From the NCBI RefSeq assembly GCF_024707505.1, contig NZ_CP102604.1, forward strand, positions 3,968,001 to 4,032,000: DNA of 64,000 nt, read 5' to 3'. Of this stretch, positions 16,721 through 24,749 are shown in pieces (position 1 is the stretch's first letter; each line of letters opens with the position of its first letter). Under the pieces are notes generated by a model. That model was not told the DNA's origin. It searched no databases and was given only the letters and a program-made list of their open reading frames with translations. Source of the DNA: Pantoea sp. SOD02. GTDB taxonomy: Bacteria; Pseudomonadota; Gammaproteobacteria; Enterobacterales; Enterobacteriaceae. Both the position numbers and the translations under genes were made by a program.

Positions 16721-17616
16721 TCTTCTTCTCACGAGAATGGCTGCTCGACGACACGCCCGCCAATCGTCGCCAGGCGGTGTGGGGACGGCGTTATCGCCTG
16801 TGGCTCAGCCTGCGCAGTAATCCACTGGCGATGGCCGGACTGCTGGTGGTGGCGGTGATGCTGCTGCTGGCGCTGTTTGCGCCGTGGCTGACGCCGTTCG
16901 ATCCCGGCGTGCAGCATCTGGAAAACCGTCTTGCGGCACCTTCCGCCGCGCACTGGCTCGGCACTGATGAACTGGGCCGCGATGTCTGGACGCGCATTAT
17001 CTACGGCGGCCGCACCACGCTCGGCATGGTGATCGCTGTGGTGCTGCTCACCGCGCCGCTCGGTCTGCTGATTGGCTGTATCGCCGGTTATGCCGGAGGT
17101 TTCATCGATAAAGCGCTGATGCGCCTGACCGATATCTTCCTCGCCTTCCCGCGTCTGATTCTGGCGCTGGCGTTTGTTGCCGCGCTGAAACCTGGCGTTG
17201 AGAGCGCGATTCTGGCGATTGCCCTGACATCGTGGCCGCCGTATGCGCGCCTGGCACGCGCTGAAACGCTGCAGTTCCGCCACAGCGACTTTATCGCCGC
17301 CAGCCGTCTGACGGGCGCGTCGCCGCTGCGCATTATTCTGCGCCACATCATGCCGCTGTGCGTGCCGAGCCTGATTGTGCGCGTCACGCTGGACATGAGC
17401 TCCATCATTATCACCGCCGCCAGCCTTGGCTTCCTTGGCATGGGCGCGCAGCCGCCGTCACCGGAATGGGGCACGATGATCGCCACCGCACGTCGCTTCC
17501 TGTTCAGCGAATGGTGGGTGCCATTGATGCCGTGTATCGCGATTTTTCTGACGTCGCTGGCGTTTAACTTTCTCGGCGACGGTCTGCGTGACGTGCTGGA
17601 TCCCAAGGAGCGCTAA
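16717..17616 (+). CDS. peptide ABC transporter permease (DppC type)
   Basis: A 299-residue permease that starts within the previous stop codon (ATGA overlap). It shows the N-terminal OppC-type segment PWLTPFDPGVQHLENRL, then HWLGTDELGRDVWTRIIYGGRTTLG, typical of DppC, and the EAA coupling loop (ASRLTGASPLRIILRHIMP). The GMGAQPPSPEWGTMI block is also conserved. Together with the gene at 15710 it forms the membrane channel. Confidence 0.92.
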   Translation: MIFFSREWLLDDTPANRRQAVWGRRYRLWLSLRSNPLAMAGLLVVAVMLLLALFAPWLTPFDPGVQHLENRLAAPSAAHWLGTDELGRDVWTRIIYGGRTTLGMVIAVVLLTAPLGLLIGCIAGYAGGFIDKALMRLTDIFLAFPRLILALAFVAALKPGVESAILAIALTSWPPYARLARAETLQFRHSDFIAASRLTGASPLRIILRHIMPLCVPSLIVRVTLDMSSIIITAASLGFLGMGAQPPSPEWGTMIATARRFLFSEWWVPLMPCIAIFLTSLAFNFLGDGLRDVLDPKER

Positions 17617-18444
17617 ATGTTGGTGGAAATCGAGAACCTGCGCGTTGCTTTCCGCTCGCGCAGCGAAACCTTTGAAGCAGTGCGCGGCGTCAGTTTTAGC
17701 GTGGGCCGCGAGAAGTTCGCCATTGTCGGCGAAAGCGGTTCCGGCAAGTCGCTGACCGCGCGCAGCCTGATGCAGTTATTGCCGGGCAATGCGGAAGTCA
17801 GCGCCGATGTGCTGCGCTTCGACGGTATCGATCTGCGCGGTGCCAGCGAGAAAGTGCTGCGCAAAATTCGCGGCAAGCGCGTCGGTTTTATCCTGCAGGA
17901 CCCGAAATATTCGCTCAACCCGGTGATGACCATCGGCCAGCAGATCGCCGAAGCCTGGCGCGAGCACAAAGGCGGCAGCCATAAAGCGGCGATGCAGGCG
18001 GCGATTGAGCTGCTGGAGCAGGTGAAGATTCGCGACCCTGAAGCCGTGGCAAAACGCTATCCGCATGAAGTCTCAGGCGGCATGGGCCAGCGCGTGATGA
18101 TTGCCATGATGCTGGCGCCCGATCCGGAACTGTTGATCGCCGATGAACCCACCAGCGCGCTGGATGCCACGGTGCAGGCAGAGATCCTCAAGCTGATTGA
18201 CGAATTAGTCTCGGCGCGCGGTATGGGGCTAATCCTGATCAGCCACGATTTGCCGCTGGTGTCGCACTTCTGCGATCGCGTGGCGGTGATGTACGCCGGC
18301 CGCATCGTCGAGCTGCTCGATGCCGGGCAGTTGCAGCAGGCGCAGCATCCTTATACGCGCGGTTTGCTGGCGTGTTTGCCGTCGTTGCGCCATCCGCGCG
18401 AGCGTTTACCCGTATTGCAGCGCGATGCCGCGTGGCGCGATTAA
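17617..18444 (+). CDS. peptide ABC transporter ATP-binding protein (DppD type)
   Basis: A 275-residue ATPase starting directly after the permease stop codon. Walker A GESGSGKS is at 38-45, the signature is VSGGMGQRV, and Walker B is [12 protein letters not shown], followed by the switch His in LISHDLP. The C-terminal HPYTRGLLACLPS segment is typical of oligopeptide ATPases. It is somewhat shorter than E. coli DppD (about 327 residues), lacking most of the iron-sulfur/peptide C-terminal extension. It should work as a heterodimer with the DppF-type ATPase at 18518, from which it is separated by a REP-like element. Confidence 0.9.
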   Translation: MLVEIENLRVAFRSRSETFEAVRGVSFSVGREKFAIVGESGSGKSLTARSLMQLLPGNAEVSADVLRFDGIDLRGASEKVLRKIRGKRVGFILQDPKYSLNPVMTIGQQIAEAWREHKGGSHKAAMQAAIELLEQVKIRDPEAVAKRYPHEVSGGMGQRVMIAMMLAPDPELLIADEPTSALDATVQAEILKLIDELVSARGMGLILISHDLPLVSHFCDRVAVMYAGRIVELLDAGQLQQAQHPYTRGLLACLPSLRHPRERLPVLQRDAAWRD

Positions 18445-18458
18445 TTATCGGCGCACAG

Positions 18459-18483
18459 CGTAGGGTCGCCATTCATGGCGACC
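18459..18483. repeat. REP-like repeat, single B unit inside the peptide operon
   Basis: CGTAGG followed by GGTCGCCATTCATGGCGACC at 18464-18483, in the 73-bp gap between the two ATPase genes. Such hairpins inside operons can stabilise the upstream mRNA or lower downstream expression; no direct evidence here. Confidence 0.85.
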
Positions 18484-18517
18484 GTTTAAATGGACGCACA
18501 GAATTTACAGGCTTCCC

Positions 18518-19258
18518 ATGATTCAAATCGAAAACCTGCGCATCAACTTTGGTGCGCACACGGCGGTGAAAGACGTCAGCTTCTCGGTCGGTAACGGCGA
18601 AAGCTTTGGCCTGGTCGGTGAAAGCGGCTCGGGCAAATCCACCATCCTGCGCGCGCTCGCCGGACTGAATGCCGACTGGCAAGGCAGCATGTTGTTTGGC
18701 GGCATGCAGCTCAGCGCCAAACGCAGCCGCGCCTTCTATCGTCAGGTGCAGATGGTGTTTCAGGACCCGTTTGGTTCGCTGCATCCGCGTCAAACTATTG
18801 ATCGCATCCTGCACGAACCGCTGCTGGTGCATCAGCTCGATCGCGCCGAACAGCGCATCAGCCAGGCGTTAGCCGAAGTGGGCTTGCCCGCCTCGGTACG
18901 TTTCCGCTATCCGCATCAGCTGTCGGGCGGCCAACGTCAGCGCGTGGCGATTGCACGCGCGTTGATCGCCGAACCGGAAGTGCTGCTGCTGGATGAGCCG
19001 ACCTCGGCACTTGATGTGTCGGTGCAGGCCGAAATCCTGAATTTACTCAGCGACCTACGCAGCGAGCGCAAACTCACCTACATTATGGTGACGCACAATC
19101 TCGCGGTGGTAACGCACCTGTGTCAGCGCATTGGCGTGATGCAGAATGGCGAGATGGTGGAGCAGCTGAGCGCCGACGATCTGCGCGCGCGGCGCATCCA
19201 GCATCCGCATACCGCCCAACTTTTCGATCTCAGCATGACGCTGGAGGAACCGGCATGA
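18518..19258 (+). CDS. peptide ABC transporter ATP-binding protein (DppF type)
   Basis: A 246-residue ATPase with Walker A GESGSGKS at 34-41, Q-loop VFQDPFGSLHPRQ, signature LSGGQRQRV, Walker B VLLLDEPTSALD and switch His in VTHNLAV. It is short for a DppF (about 330), ending soon after the HPHTAQLFDL segment, but all catalytic motifs are intact. It is the second ATPase of the operon, and its stop overlaps the D-aminopeptidase start (ATGA). Confidence 0.9.
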   Translation: MIQIENLRINFGAHTAVKDVSFSVGNGESFGLVGESGSGKSTILRALAGLNADWQGSMLFGGMQLSAKRSRAFYRQVQMVFQDPFGSLHPRQTIDRILHEPLLVHQLDRAEQRISQALAEVGLPASVRFRYPHQLSGGQRQRVAIARALIAEPEVLLLDEPTSALDVSVQAEILNLLSDLRSERKLTYIMVTHNLAVVTHLCQRIGVMQNGEMVEQLSADDLRARRIQHPHTAQLFDLSMTLEEPA

Positions 19259-20766
19259 CCGCTAACTGGCAACGCGCCGCGGATGTCGCACAACAGATCA
19301 CTGAAAGCTGGCAACAGCCGGGCGCGCCGGGCGGCGCAATGGTTCTGTTTGATGCGCACCAGATTCACTCAACCCACTGCGCCGGATTGGCCGATTTGGC
19401 GCAGCAAACGCCGTTCAGCGCCGACAGCGTGGTGCGTTTCGCCTCGATCACCAAACATCTGTTTGCCGCGCTGGTGACCGGGCCGGGACGCCGCTACCTC
19501 AAGCTCGACGATGCGCTGGCGCAGCATCTGCCGCAGCTGAGCGGAGCCAACGGCCAAATCACCGTCGGCCAGGCGCTGGATATGAGCAGCGGTTTGCCGG
19601 ACGTGCGCGAAACCTTATCGCTGCTGGGATTGTCGGTGTACAACGCCACCCGCGCCGACGACCTGCTGGATTTTATCGCACGCGAAGGCGAGCTCAACTA
19701 TGCGCCCGGCAGCGAAATCTCCTACACCAACACCGGCTATCGGCTGGTGGAAGAGGCGCTGAAAGCCAAAGGCGTGTTATTCAATGATCTGCTGCAGCAG
19801 TACATCTGCGATCCGCTGGATATCAATCTGATTGCGCCGGAAAGCTGGTTCGATATCGTGCCTGGTTTGGTGCCTGGCTACTGGCAAAACGGCGCGCAGT
19901 GGCAGCTCTCCAGCGCCGGTTTGCATCTCTCGGCATCGGGAAGCGTGACCGGCAGCCTGAATCATCTGACGCGCTGGCTGCAAAGCCTGCTGGCCGATAG
20001 CGGACCGGGCGCAGGCGTGCTGCAGCGCCTGAGCGCGCCGCGTAATCTCAACGATGGCCGCACCAGCGGATACGGTTTGGGCATTACCAGCTCGACGCTT
20101 GGCAGCCAGACGCTGTTTGGTCACGGCGGTTCGCATGCCGGTTATAAGAGCTATTTCCTGCTGCATCCGGAACTGAAAATCGGCGTGGCGCTGGTCGCCA
20201 ACCGCGAAGATGTCACCACGTCGGAAAGCGTGCTGCGGGTGATGGCGGCGCTGCTCAACCGCGCGTTACCGGAGAAAGGACACGATTTAACGCCCGGACT
20301 TTACGTGGCGCAAGACGCCGCCGACTGGCTGGAGATCAAAGGCGTGACCGCCACCTGGCTCGGCGCAGGCGAAACCTTGTGGCGTGACGATGTGCACGGC
20401 ACGGCGGTGTCGCTCTCCAGCACTTTCCCGATGCGGTTACGTCATGATGGTGCGGCGATTGTGGGAGAGATTGGCCATGCCGCACGACGTTTTGTACCGG
20501 TGCAGGCCGATCTGGCCAGTCTCGATAATCTGCAAGGCCGCTGGTTCGCGCCGCAGTGGCGCAGCGAGTTGGTGATTGAGGGCGACAGCTTAATCATGGG
20601 CATCGGCCCGGCGGCGATTCGCGCGCGTTTGCAGTCGCTGGGCAACAATCGGCTATTAGCCACCGCGCAGGATGGACCGTGGGAGAAGAGCTTCGCGATT
20701 GCGCGCGAAGGCGACACGCTGCGGCTGCTGTTGAACCGCAGCCGCGTGGTGACGTTTACACGTTAA
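19255..20766 (+). CDS. D-aminopeptidase-like serine hydrolase (S12, penicillin-binding-protein fold)
   Basis: A 503-residue protein whose ATG overlaps the previous stop. The first 330 residues have the beta-lactamase/PBP fold: S64-I-T-K67 for the nucleophile and general base, Y157-T-N159 for the second motif, and H290-G-G in place of KTG. These positions closely parallel the Ser62/Lys65/Tyr153/His287 set I recall for the D-aminopeptidase DAP of Ochrobactrum (Brucella) anthropi, which releases N-terminal D-residues. The remaining 170 residues fit DAP's extra C-terminal beta domains. No signal peptide is present, so it probably acts in the cytoplasm on peptides brought in by the co-transcribed ABC transporter. 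Other S12 esterases are the main alternative. Confidence 0.8.
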   Translation: MTANWQRAADVAQQITESWQQPGAPGGAMVLFDAHQIHSTHCAGLADLAQQTPFSADSVVRFASITKHLFAALVTGPGRRYLKLDDALAQHLPQLSGANGQITVGQALDMSSGLPDVRETLSLLGLSVYNATRADDLLDFIAREGELNYAPGSEISYTNTGYRLVEEALKAKGVLFNDLLQQYICDPLDINLIAPESWFDIVPGLVPGYWQNGAQWQLSSAGLHLSASGSVTGSLNHLTRWLQSLLADSGPGAGVLQRLSAPRNLNDGRTSGYGLGITSSTLGSQTLFGHGGSHAGYKSYFLLHPELKIGVALVANREDVTTSESVLRVMAALLNRALPEKGHDLTPGLYVAQDAADWLEIKGVTATWLGAGETLWRDDVHGTAVSLSSTFPMRLRHDGAAIVGEIGHAARRFVPVQADLASLDNLQGRWFAPQWRSELVIEGDSLIMGIGPAAIRARLQSLGNNRLLATAQDGPWEKSFAIAREGDTLRLLLNRSRVVTFTR

Positions 20767-20780
20767 CGCATCATAATATT

Positions 20781-20999
20781 CCAGGTGCGCATTAATGCGC
20801 ACCCTACAAAACCGCCGTAGGGGCGCCATTTATGGCGACCGTTTCGCGCACTTTCACGCCAGGTGCGCATTAATGCGCACCCTACAAAACCGTCGTAGGG
20901 GCGCCATTTATGGCGACCGTTTCGCGCACTTTCACGCCAGGTGCGCATTAATGCGCACCCTACAAAACCGTCGCAGGGGCGCCATTTATGGCGACCGTT
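20781..20999. repeat. three-copy tandem array of a 78-bp REP/BIME unit
   Basis: Copies start at 20781, 20859 and 20937, exactly 78 bp apart. Each contains the A palindrome GGTGCGCATTAATGCGCACC, CTACAAAACCG, then GTAGGGGCGCCATTTATGGCGACC and a GTTTCGCGCACTTTCACG linker. Copies 1 and 2 differ at one base, copy 3 at one further base, and copy 3 lacks the linker. The array fills the gap between two convergent operons and ends at the FAH-family stop codon. Short reading frames inside it repeat with the unit and are not genes. Confidence 0.95.
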
Positions 21000-21836
21000 T
21001 TATGCGATACGGTGACGTAATTTTCCGATCTTTTCGATTTCCACTTCAATCTCATCGCCGGGGAACATAAACAACGGTGGCGTGCGTTTTTTACCGACGC
21101 CGCCCGGTGAACCGGTGATGATCACATCGCCTGGCGATAGCGGGCTGAACGCGGAAATGTACTCAATAATCTTCGCCACCGGATGCACCATGCTGGCGGT
21201 GGTGTCGTTCTGCACTTCGCGCTGATTAAGCCAGGTTTTGATCGCCAGCTGCTGCGGATCGGGGATCTCGTCGGCGGTGGTCATCCACGGCCCGAAACCG
21301 CCGGTTTGCTGCCAGTTTTTCCCGGCGGTGAACCAGGTAAACTGCATGTCGCGCACCGTGGCATCCATAAAGCAGCTGTAACCCGCAACGTGATTCAGCG
21401 CATCGGCGGCTTTCACCTGATAGGCCGCTTTGCCAATGATCACCGCCAGTTCGCCTTCGTAATCAAATTCCTGCGTGGTAGCGGGTTTCAGCAGCGGCTG
21501 CTCGTGCGCCGCCAGCGAATCCGCGAAACGCACAAACAGCGTCGGCGCTTCAATCGTCTCGGCGAACTCTTTGCGTTTGTCGGCGTAGTTCATGCCAACG
21601 CAGAACACTTTGCCAGGATTTTCTACCACCGGCAGGAAGCGAATAGCGCTAAACGGATGATCAATGGGCTGTGAAACGAAAGCATCGAGATCGCTTAACG
21701 CGCCGCGTTGCAGCAAGGTTTTGAGATCCGGGCAGTCAGCACCGAGACGCGCGCCGATATCAATCACGCCCTCTTGCTGCACGATACCGTAACTTTTTCT
21801 TTCCTGGTCAATAAGATAAAAACTGCAGAGCTGCAT
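21000..21836 (-). CDS. fumarylacetoacetate hydrolase (FAH) family protein
   Basis: A 278-residue protein; I use the ATG at 21836 (MQLCSFYLIDQERKS), preceded by GAGG. It has the FAH C-terminal fold: GMNYADKRKE, the metal ligands Glu127 and Glu129 in DYEGEL and Asp158 in FMDATVRD, then GDVIITGSPGGVG and FPGDEIEVEIEKIG. Members cleave carbon-carbon bonds in acylpyruvates, decarboxylate oxaloacetate or hydrate related diketo acids, with Mg2+. It is the last gene of the leftward peptide/D-glutamate operon, 108 bp after the M55 gene with a REP-like copy between. Which reaction it adds is not clear; handling a keto acid derived from an unusual amino acid would fit. Confidence 0.85.
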   Translation of the reverse strand: MQLCSFYLIDQERKSYGIVQQEGVIDIGARLGADCPDLKTLLQRGALSDLDAFVSQPIDHPFSAIRFLPVVENPGKVFCVGMNYADKRKEFAETIEAPTLFVRFADSLAAHEQPLLKPATTQEFDYEGELAVIIGKAAYQVKAADALNHVAGYSCFMDATVRDMQFTWFTAGKNWQQTGGFGPWMTTADEIPDPQQLAIKTWLNQREVQNDTTASMVHPVAKIIEYISAFSPLSPGDVIITGSPGGVGKKRTPPLFMFPGDEIEVEIEKIGKLRHRIA

Positions 21837-21918
21837 GACTGCCTCGTTGTTATATATAAATTGCGCGCAGGTTAGCAAAATTCAGCAGGAAATGCGGACC
21901 GACCTGATGATTTAGCGC

Positions 21919-21943
21919 GGCCGCCATAAATGGCGCCCCTACG
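21919..21943. repeat. REP-like repeat, diverged B unit
   Basis: GGCCGCCATAAATGGCGCCC followed by CTACG; a variant of the B palindrome between the FAH-family and M55 genes, ending next to the M55 stop codon at 21945. Confidence 0.75.
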
Positions 21944-21944
21944 A

Positions 21945-22766
21945 TCACGATTGTGTACTTGCCAGATAGGAGAAGGCACTCAGCAGGCTGATTAACGTGT
22001 TCATGTTGTCCGCGCGATAACCAACGGTGACCGCGTCAATGCGCGTCACGCCGGGAATCAGGCTAAACAGATCCGCCAATACCGGTTTGCTGGCTTGCAG
22101 CTGCATCTCATAAGGCGCGCTCAGCCGCGTGGTGCTGATCTGGCGTTTGCGCTGCACCGCAGCAGTTGCCGCAGCGCGAATGGCGTTTTGCGCTGCCTGC
22201 GGGCTGATGGATTCTGCACAGGTATGCGAGATGGCGCGTTTCACACAGACGTAATCCACCGAGGGATAATGCTCGGCAATCCAGCCTTTGAGCTGATCGT
22301 CACCGCTTACCAGCCACAGCGGCGTGCCCTGTTCGGCAGCGGCTGCGGCGTAGATGTCGGTCTCGCCCATCACCTTGCCGTTGATGTGAATGCGCCAGAA
22401 CGCACGGCCATTAATGGTGTGCGCCAGCACGCCGGGTTCGCCCGCCGCGCTGTGATAGCCGATAAAGAACAGGCCATCAAACGGTTGCTGCTCAATGCCT
22501 TCCACCATTGATAAGCCGCGCGGTTTGCCCTGCACCATGCGCGCGCGGGGATCAATATTTTCCGCGCGCAGGTTGGTCATCTGCGCGTGGCTGTCGGCCA
22601 CCACCACTTCCGTCGCGCCACCGGCAAAGGCGCCATCAATGGCGGCGTTGACTTCTTGTTCCATGAGTCCGCGCGCCAGTTGGTATTCCGCGTGGCCGGG
22701 AGAACACTGTTCCGGGCGCATTACGCCGGCGATGCCTTCGATGTCGGCAGAGATGAAGATTTTCAT
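21945..22766 (-). CDS. M55 family D-aminopeptidase (Bacillus DppA type)
   Basis: A 273-residue zinc peptidase. Its metal ligands line up with Bacillus subtilis DppA, a self-compartmentalising decamer that removes N-terminal D-residues such as D-Ala. Asp8 and Glu10 are in SADIEG, His60 in VVADSH, His105 in FIGYHS and Glu135 in VMGETD; His116 in VLAHTING is in the place of the catalytic histidine. Length and motif order match the family. In Bacillus this gene is the first of a dipeptide-transport operon; here too it is linked to a peptide ABC transporter. It lies 49 bp after the DmpA-type gene, with a REP-like copy between. Confidence 0.9.
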   Translation of the reverse strand: MKIFISADIEGIAGVMRPEQCSPGHAEYQLARGLMEQEVNAAIDGAFAGGATEVVVADSHAQMTNLRAENIDPRARMVQGKPRGLSMVEGIEQQPFDGLFFIGYHSAAGEPGVLAHTINGRAFWRIHINGKVMGETDIYAAAAAEQGTPLWLVSGDDQLKGWIAEHYPSVDYVCVKRAISHTCAESISPQAAQNAIRAAATAAVQRKRQISTTRLSAPYEMQLQASKPVLADLFSLIPGVTRIDAVTVGYRADNMNTLISLLSAFSYLASTQS

Positions 22767-22795
22767 GAGGTTGGTTCCGTGCGGTTATTGGCAGA

Positions 22796-22820
22796 GGTCG
22801 CCATGAATGGCGACCCTACG
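22796..22820. repeat. REP-like repeat overlapping the DmpA-type gene's stop codon
   Basis: GGTCGCCATGAATGGCGACC at 22796-22815 followed by CTACG. The TAG stop of the DmpA-type gene (22816-22818, minus strand) is read from the GTAG edge of the repeat. Confidence 0.85.
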
Positions 22821-23862
22821 ATGCAGCTAATCGATCTAATACTTCGGTTAACGACGGGCGATGATGGCCGCGGAAACCGGTGACGGCTTCGGCGCTGAGT
22901 AAGGCATCCAGCACCGCGTGTTCGGTGGCATCGGCGGCGGCGGCGAGCATCGGTTCCAGCGTGGATTCTTCTGGCGGTTGCGGCTGTGGCTGGGTGGAAA
23001 ATGCCACTGCAATATCGCCCGAACCGTGGCCCCAATAGCTGCCCAAGCGCCCCAAACCGGCACCGGCGCGTTTGGCGATGCGCTTCAGCTGACGCGCATC
23101 AAGCGGTGCATCGGTCGCCATAATAATGATGATGGAACCGGCATCGCGTTGCGGCGTCAGTTCCGGCAGCAGCGGCGCGATCATCTCACCCAGGCGCACG
23201 CCATCCAGCGTCAGCGCGGTCAACGCGCCGAAGTTCGCCAGCACCAGCACGCCCAGCGTGGCGTTGAGCGACGGAATGATGCGCGAGGCCGTACCAATGC
23301 CGCCTTTTAAACTGAAACAGCTCATGCCGCGCCCGGCACCAACGCTGCCGCGATCGAAATCTGCCGTGGCGTCATAGAGTGCTTGCTGCGCCATCGTCTC
23401 GGTGATCGCCAGCGCCTGAATATCGTTGAGCCAGCCGTCGTTGCACTCCAGCGCCAGCGGATTGACCGTGGGCAAGCTGCGGCCCAACTCGCTGTTACGG
23501 CTGATGGCATCGCGCACCAGTGTGGTAAACAGCGTGCCGACCGCCAGCGTGTTGCTTAGCAATATCGGCGTTTGCAGCACGCCCAACTCTTCAACCTGTA
23601 CCAGGCCAACTGGCTTGGCGAAACCGTTAAACACCGCCGCCGCACAAGGCAGCGGCTGGGTAAACAGATTGTCGCCCGGCGGCACAATCGCGGTGACGCC
23701 GGTTTGCCGCTCGCCGTCGGCTAACGTGTAGTGGCCGACGCGCACGCCCGGCACATCGCTAATGCGATTGGTTGGCCCGCTGGCGCTGCGCGGTTGTCCC
23801 AGCTGGCGCTCGCTGCGCCAGCGTTGCAGCAGCAGGTCGCGCTGCAGTTGTTGAAAGTCCAT
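22816..23862 (-). CDS. P1 (DmpA) family L-aminopeptidase/D-esterase
   Basis: A 348-residue N-terminal-nucleophile hydrolase. DmpA-family precursors cut themselves before a serine that becomes the nucleophile; here this is Gly242-Ser243 in DAGSIIIIMATDAPL. Other family marks are ISDVPGVRVGH at 35-44, NGFAKPVGLVQVEELG, LALECNDGWLND and GSVGAGRGM at 172-180. Members release N-terminal L-residues, D-residue amides or esters, and in BapA types beta-amino acids. It is downstream of the permease genes (2 bp gap) in the leftward operon. The stop codon lies in the REP-like element at 22796-22820. Confidence 0.92.
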   Translation of the reverse strand: MDFQQLQRDLLLQRWRSERQLGQPRSASGPTNRISDVPGVRVGHYTLADGERQTGVTAIVPPGDNLFTQPLPCAAAVFNGFAKPVGLVQVEELGVLQTPILLSNTLAVGTLFTTLVRDAISRNSELGRSLPTVNPLALECNDGWLNDIQALAITETMAQQALYDATADFDRGSVGAGRGMSCFSLKGGIGTASRIIPSLNATLGVLVLANFGALTALTLDGVRLGEMIAPLLPELTPQRDAGSIIIIMATDAPLDARQLKRIAKRAGAGLGRLGSYWGHGSGDIAVAFSTQPQPQPPEESTLEPMLAAAADATEHAVLDALLSAEAVTGFRGHHRPSLTEVLDRLAAS

Positions 23863-23864
23863 GC

Positions 23865-24749
23865 TTAGCTCTTCAGTTTGGGATCGAGCGTGTCGCGCAG
23901 CGCATCACCCAACAGGTTGAACGCCAGCACGGTAATAAATATCGCCAGACCTGGAAACACGCTGACGTGCCACAAGCCAGCCATCATCATGCTGCGGCTC
24001 ATCGCCAGAATATTGCCCCACTCCGGCACATCGGGTTCCGGTCCGAGGCCGATAAAACTCAGCCCGGCGGCGGTCAGAATACTGGTGCCGATACGCATAG
24101 TGAAATAGACAATCACGTTTGACAGCGTGCCCGGCAGAATGTGGCGCAGCAGAATCACGCGATCCGGCGCACCGGCACAGCGCACCGCTTCAACATACGC
24201 TGCCTGTTTCAGCGACAGCGTGGACGCACGCACGATGCGGGCAAACACCGGCACGCTGAAGATCGCTACCGCGATGATGACGTTGTTGAGTCCCGGACCG
24301 AGAATCGCCACCACCGCAATCGCCAGCAGCATGCCGGGAAAGGCGAACAGCACGTCGGAGCCACGCATAATCAGCATATCGATCCAGCGTCCGTAATAGC
24401 CCGCCAGCAGGCCGAGCAGCACACCAACCACCATGCCGAGCGTCACCGACAACACGCCGACATACAGCGAGATACGCGCGCCAAAGATGATGCGGCTGAA
24501 CAGATCGCGGCCGAGTTCGTCGGTGCCCATCCAGTGCGTGCTGGACGGCGGCGATGATAGCGCCATCCAGTCCGGCGCCATTGGATCCCATGGCGCTAAC
24601 CACGGTGCGAAAATGGCCACCAGCACCAGCAGCAGCACAAAGCCGCCGGAGACCAGCGCCAGCGGATTACGCACCAGCGCGTGCAGGAAATCGCGCCACG
24701 GCGAACGGATCGCCTCCTGCGCGTGGGCAGGCAGAGATTGCAGACTCAT
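23865..24749 (-). CDS. peptide ABC transporter permease (GsiD/DppC type)
   Basis: A 294-residue permease whose ATG overlaps the stop of the upstream permease by one base. The N-terminal APWLAPWDPMAPDWMALSSPP stretch is followed by HWMGTDELGRDLFSRIIFGARISL, and the coupling loop is EAVRCAGAPDRVILLRHILPG. The FIGLGPEPDVPEWGNIL block before the last helices is typical. Together with the gene at 24749-25678 it forms the channel of the Gsi-like importer. Two bases separate it from the DmpA-type gene. Confidence 0.92.
   Translation of the reverse strand: MSLQSLPAHAQEAIRSPWRDFLHALVRNPLALVSGGFVLLLVLVAIFAPWLAPWDPMAPDWMALSSPPSSTHWMGTDELGRDLFSRIIFGARISLYVGVLSVTLGMVVGVLLGLLAGYYGRWIDMLIMRGSDVLFAFPGMLLAIAVVAILGPGLNNVIIAVAIFSVPVFARIVRASTLSLKQAAYVEAVRCAGAPDRVILLRHILPGTLSNVIVYFTMRIGTSILTAAGLSFIGLGPEPDVPEWGNILAMSRSMMMAGLWHVSVFPGLAIFITVLAFNLLGDALRDTLDPKLKS

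Noticed and set aside
20781-20999. Possible CRISPR array because of regularly spaced palindromic repeats
   Set aside because: The whole 78-bp unit is repeated, including the spacer part; there are no unique spacers and no cas genes nearby.
20763-21070. Short reading frames on both strands with an internally repeated peptide (MRT...RRGAIYGDRF or ...NGRHKWRPYDGF)
   Set aside because: They are translations of the 78-bp tandem DNA repeat. The unit is divisible by three, so the frame stays open by chance; there is no ribosome-binding site or family match.
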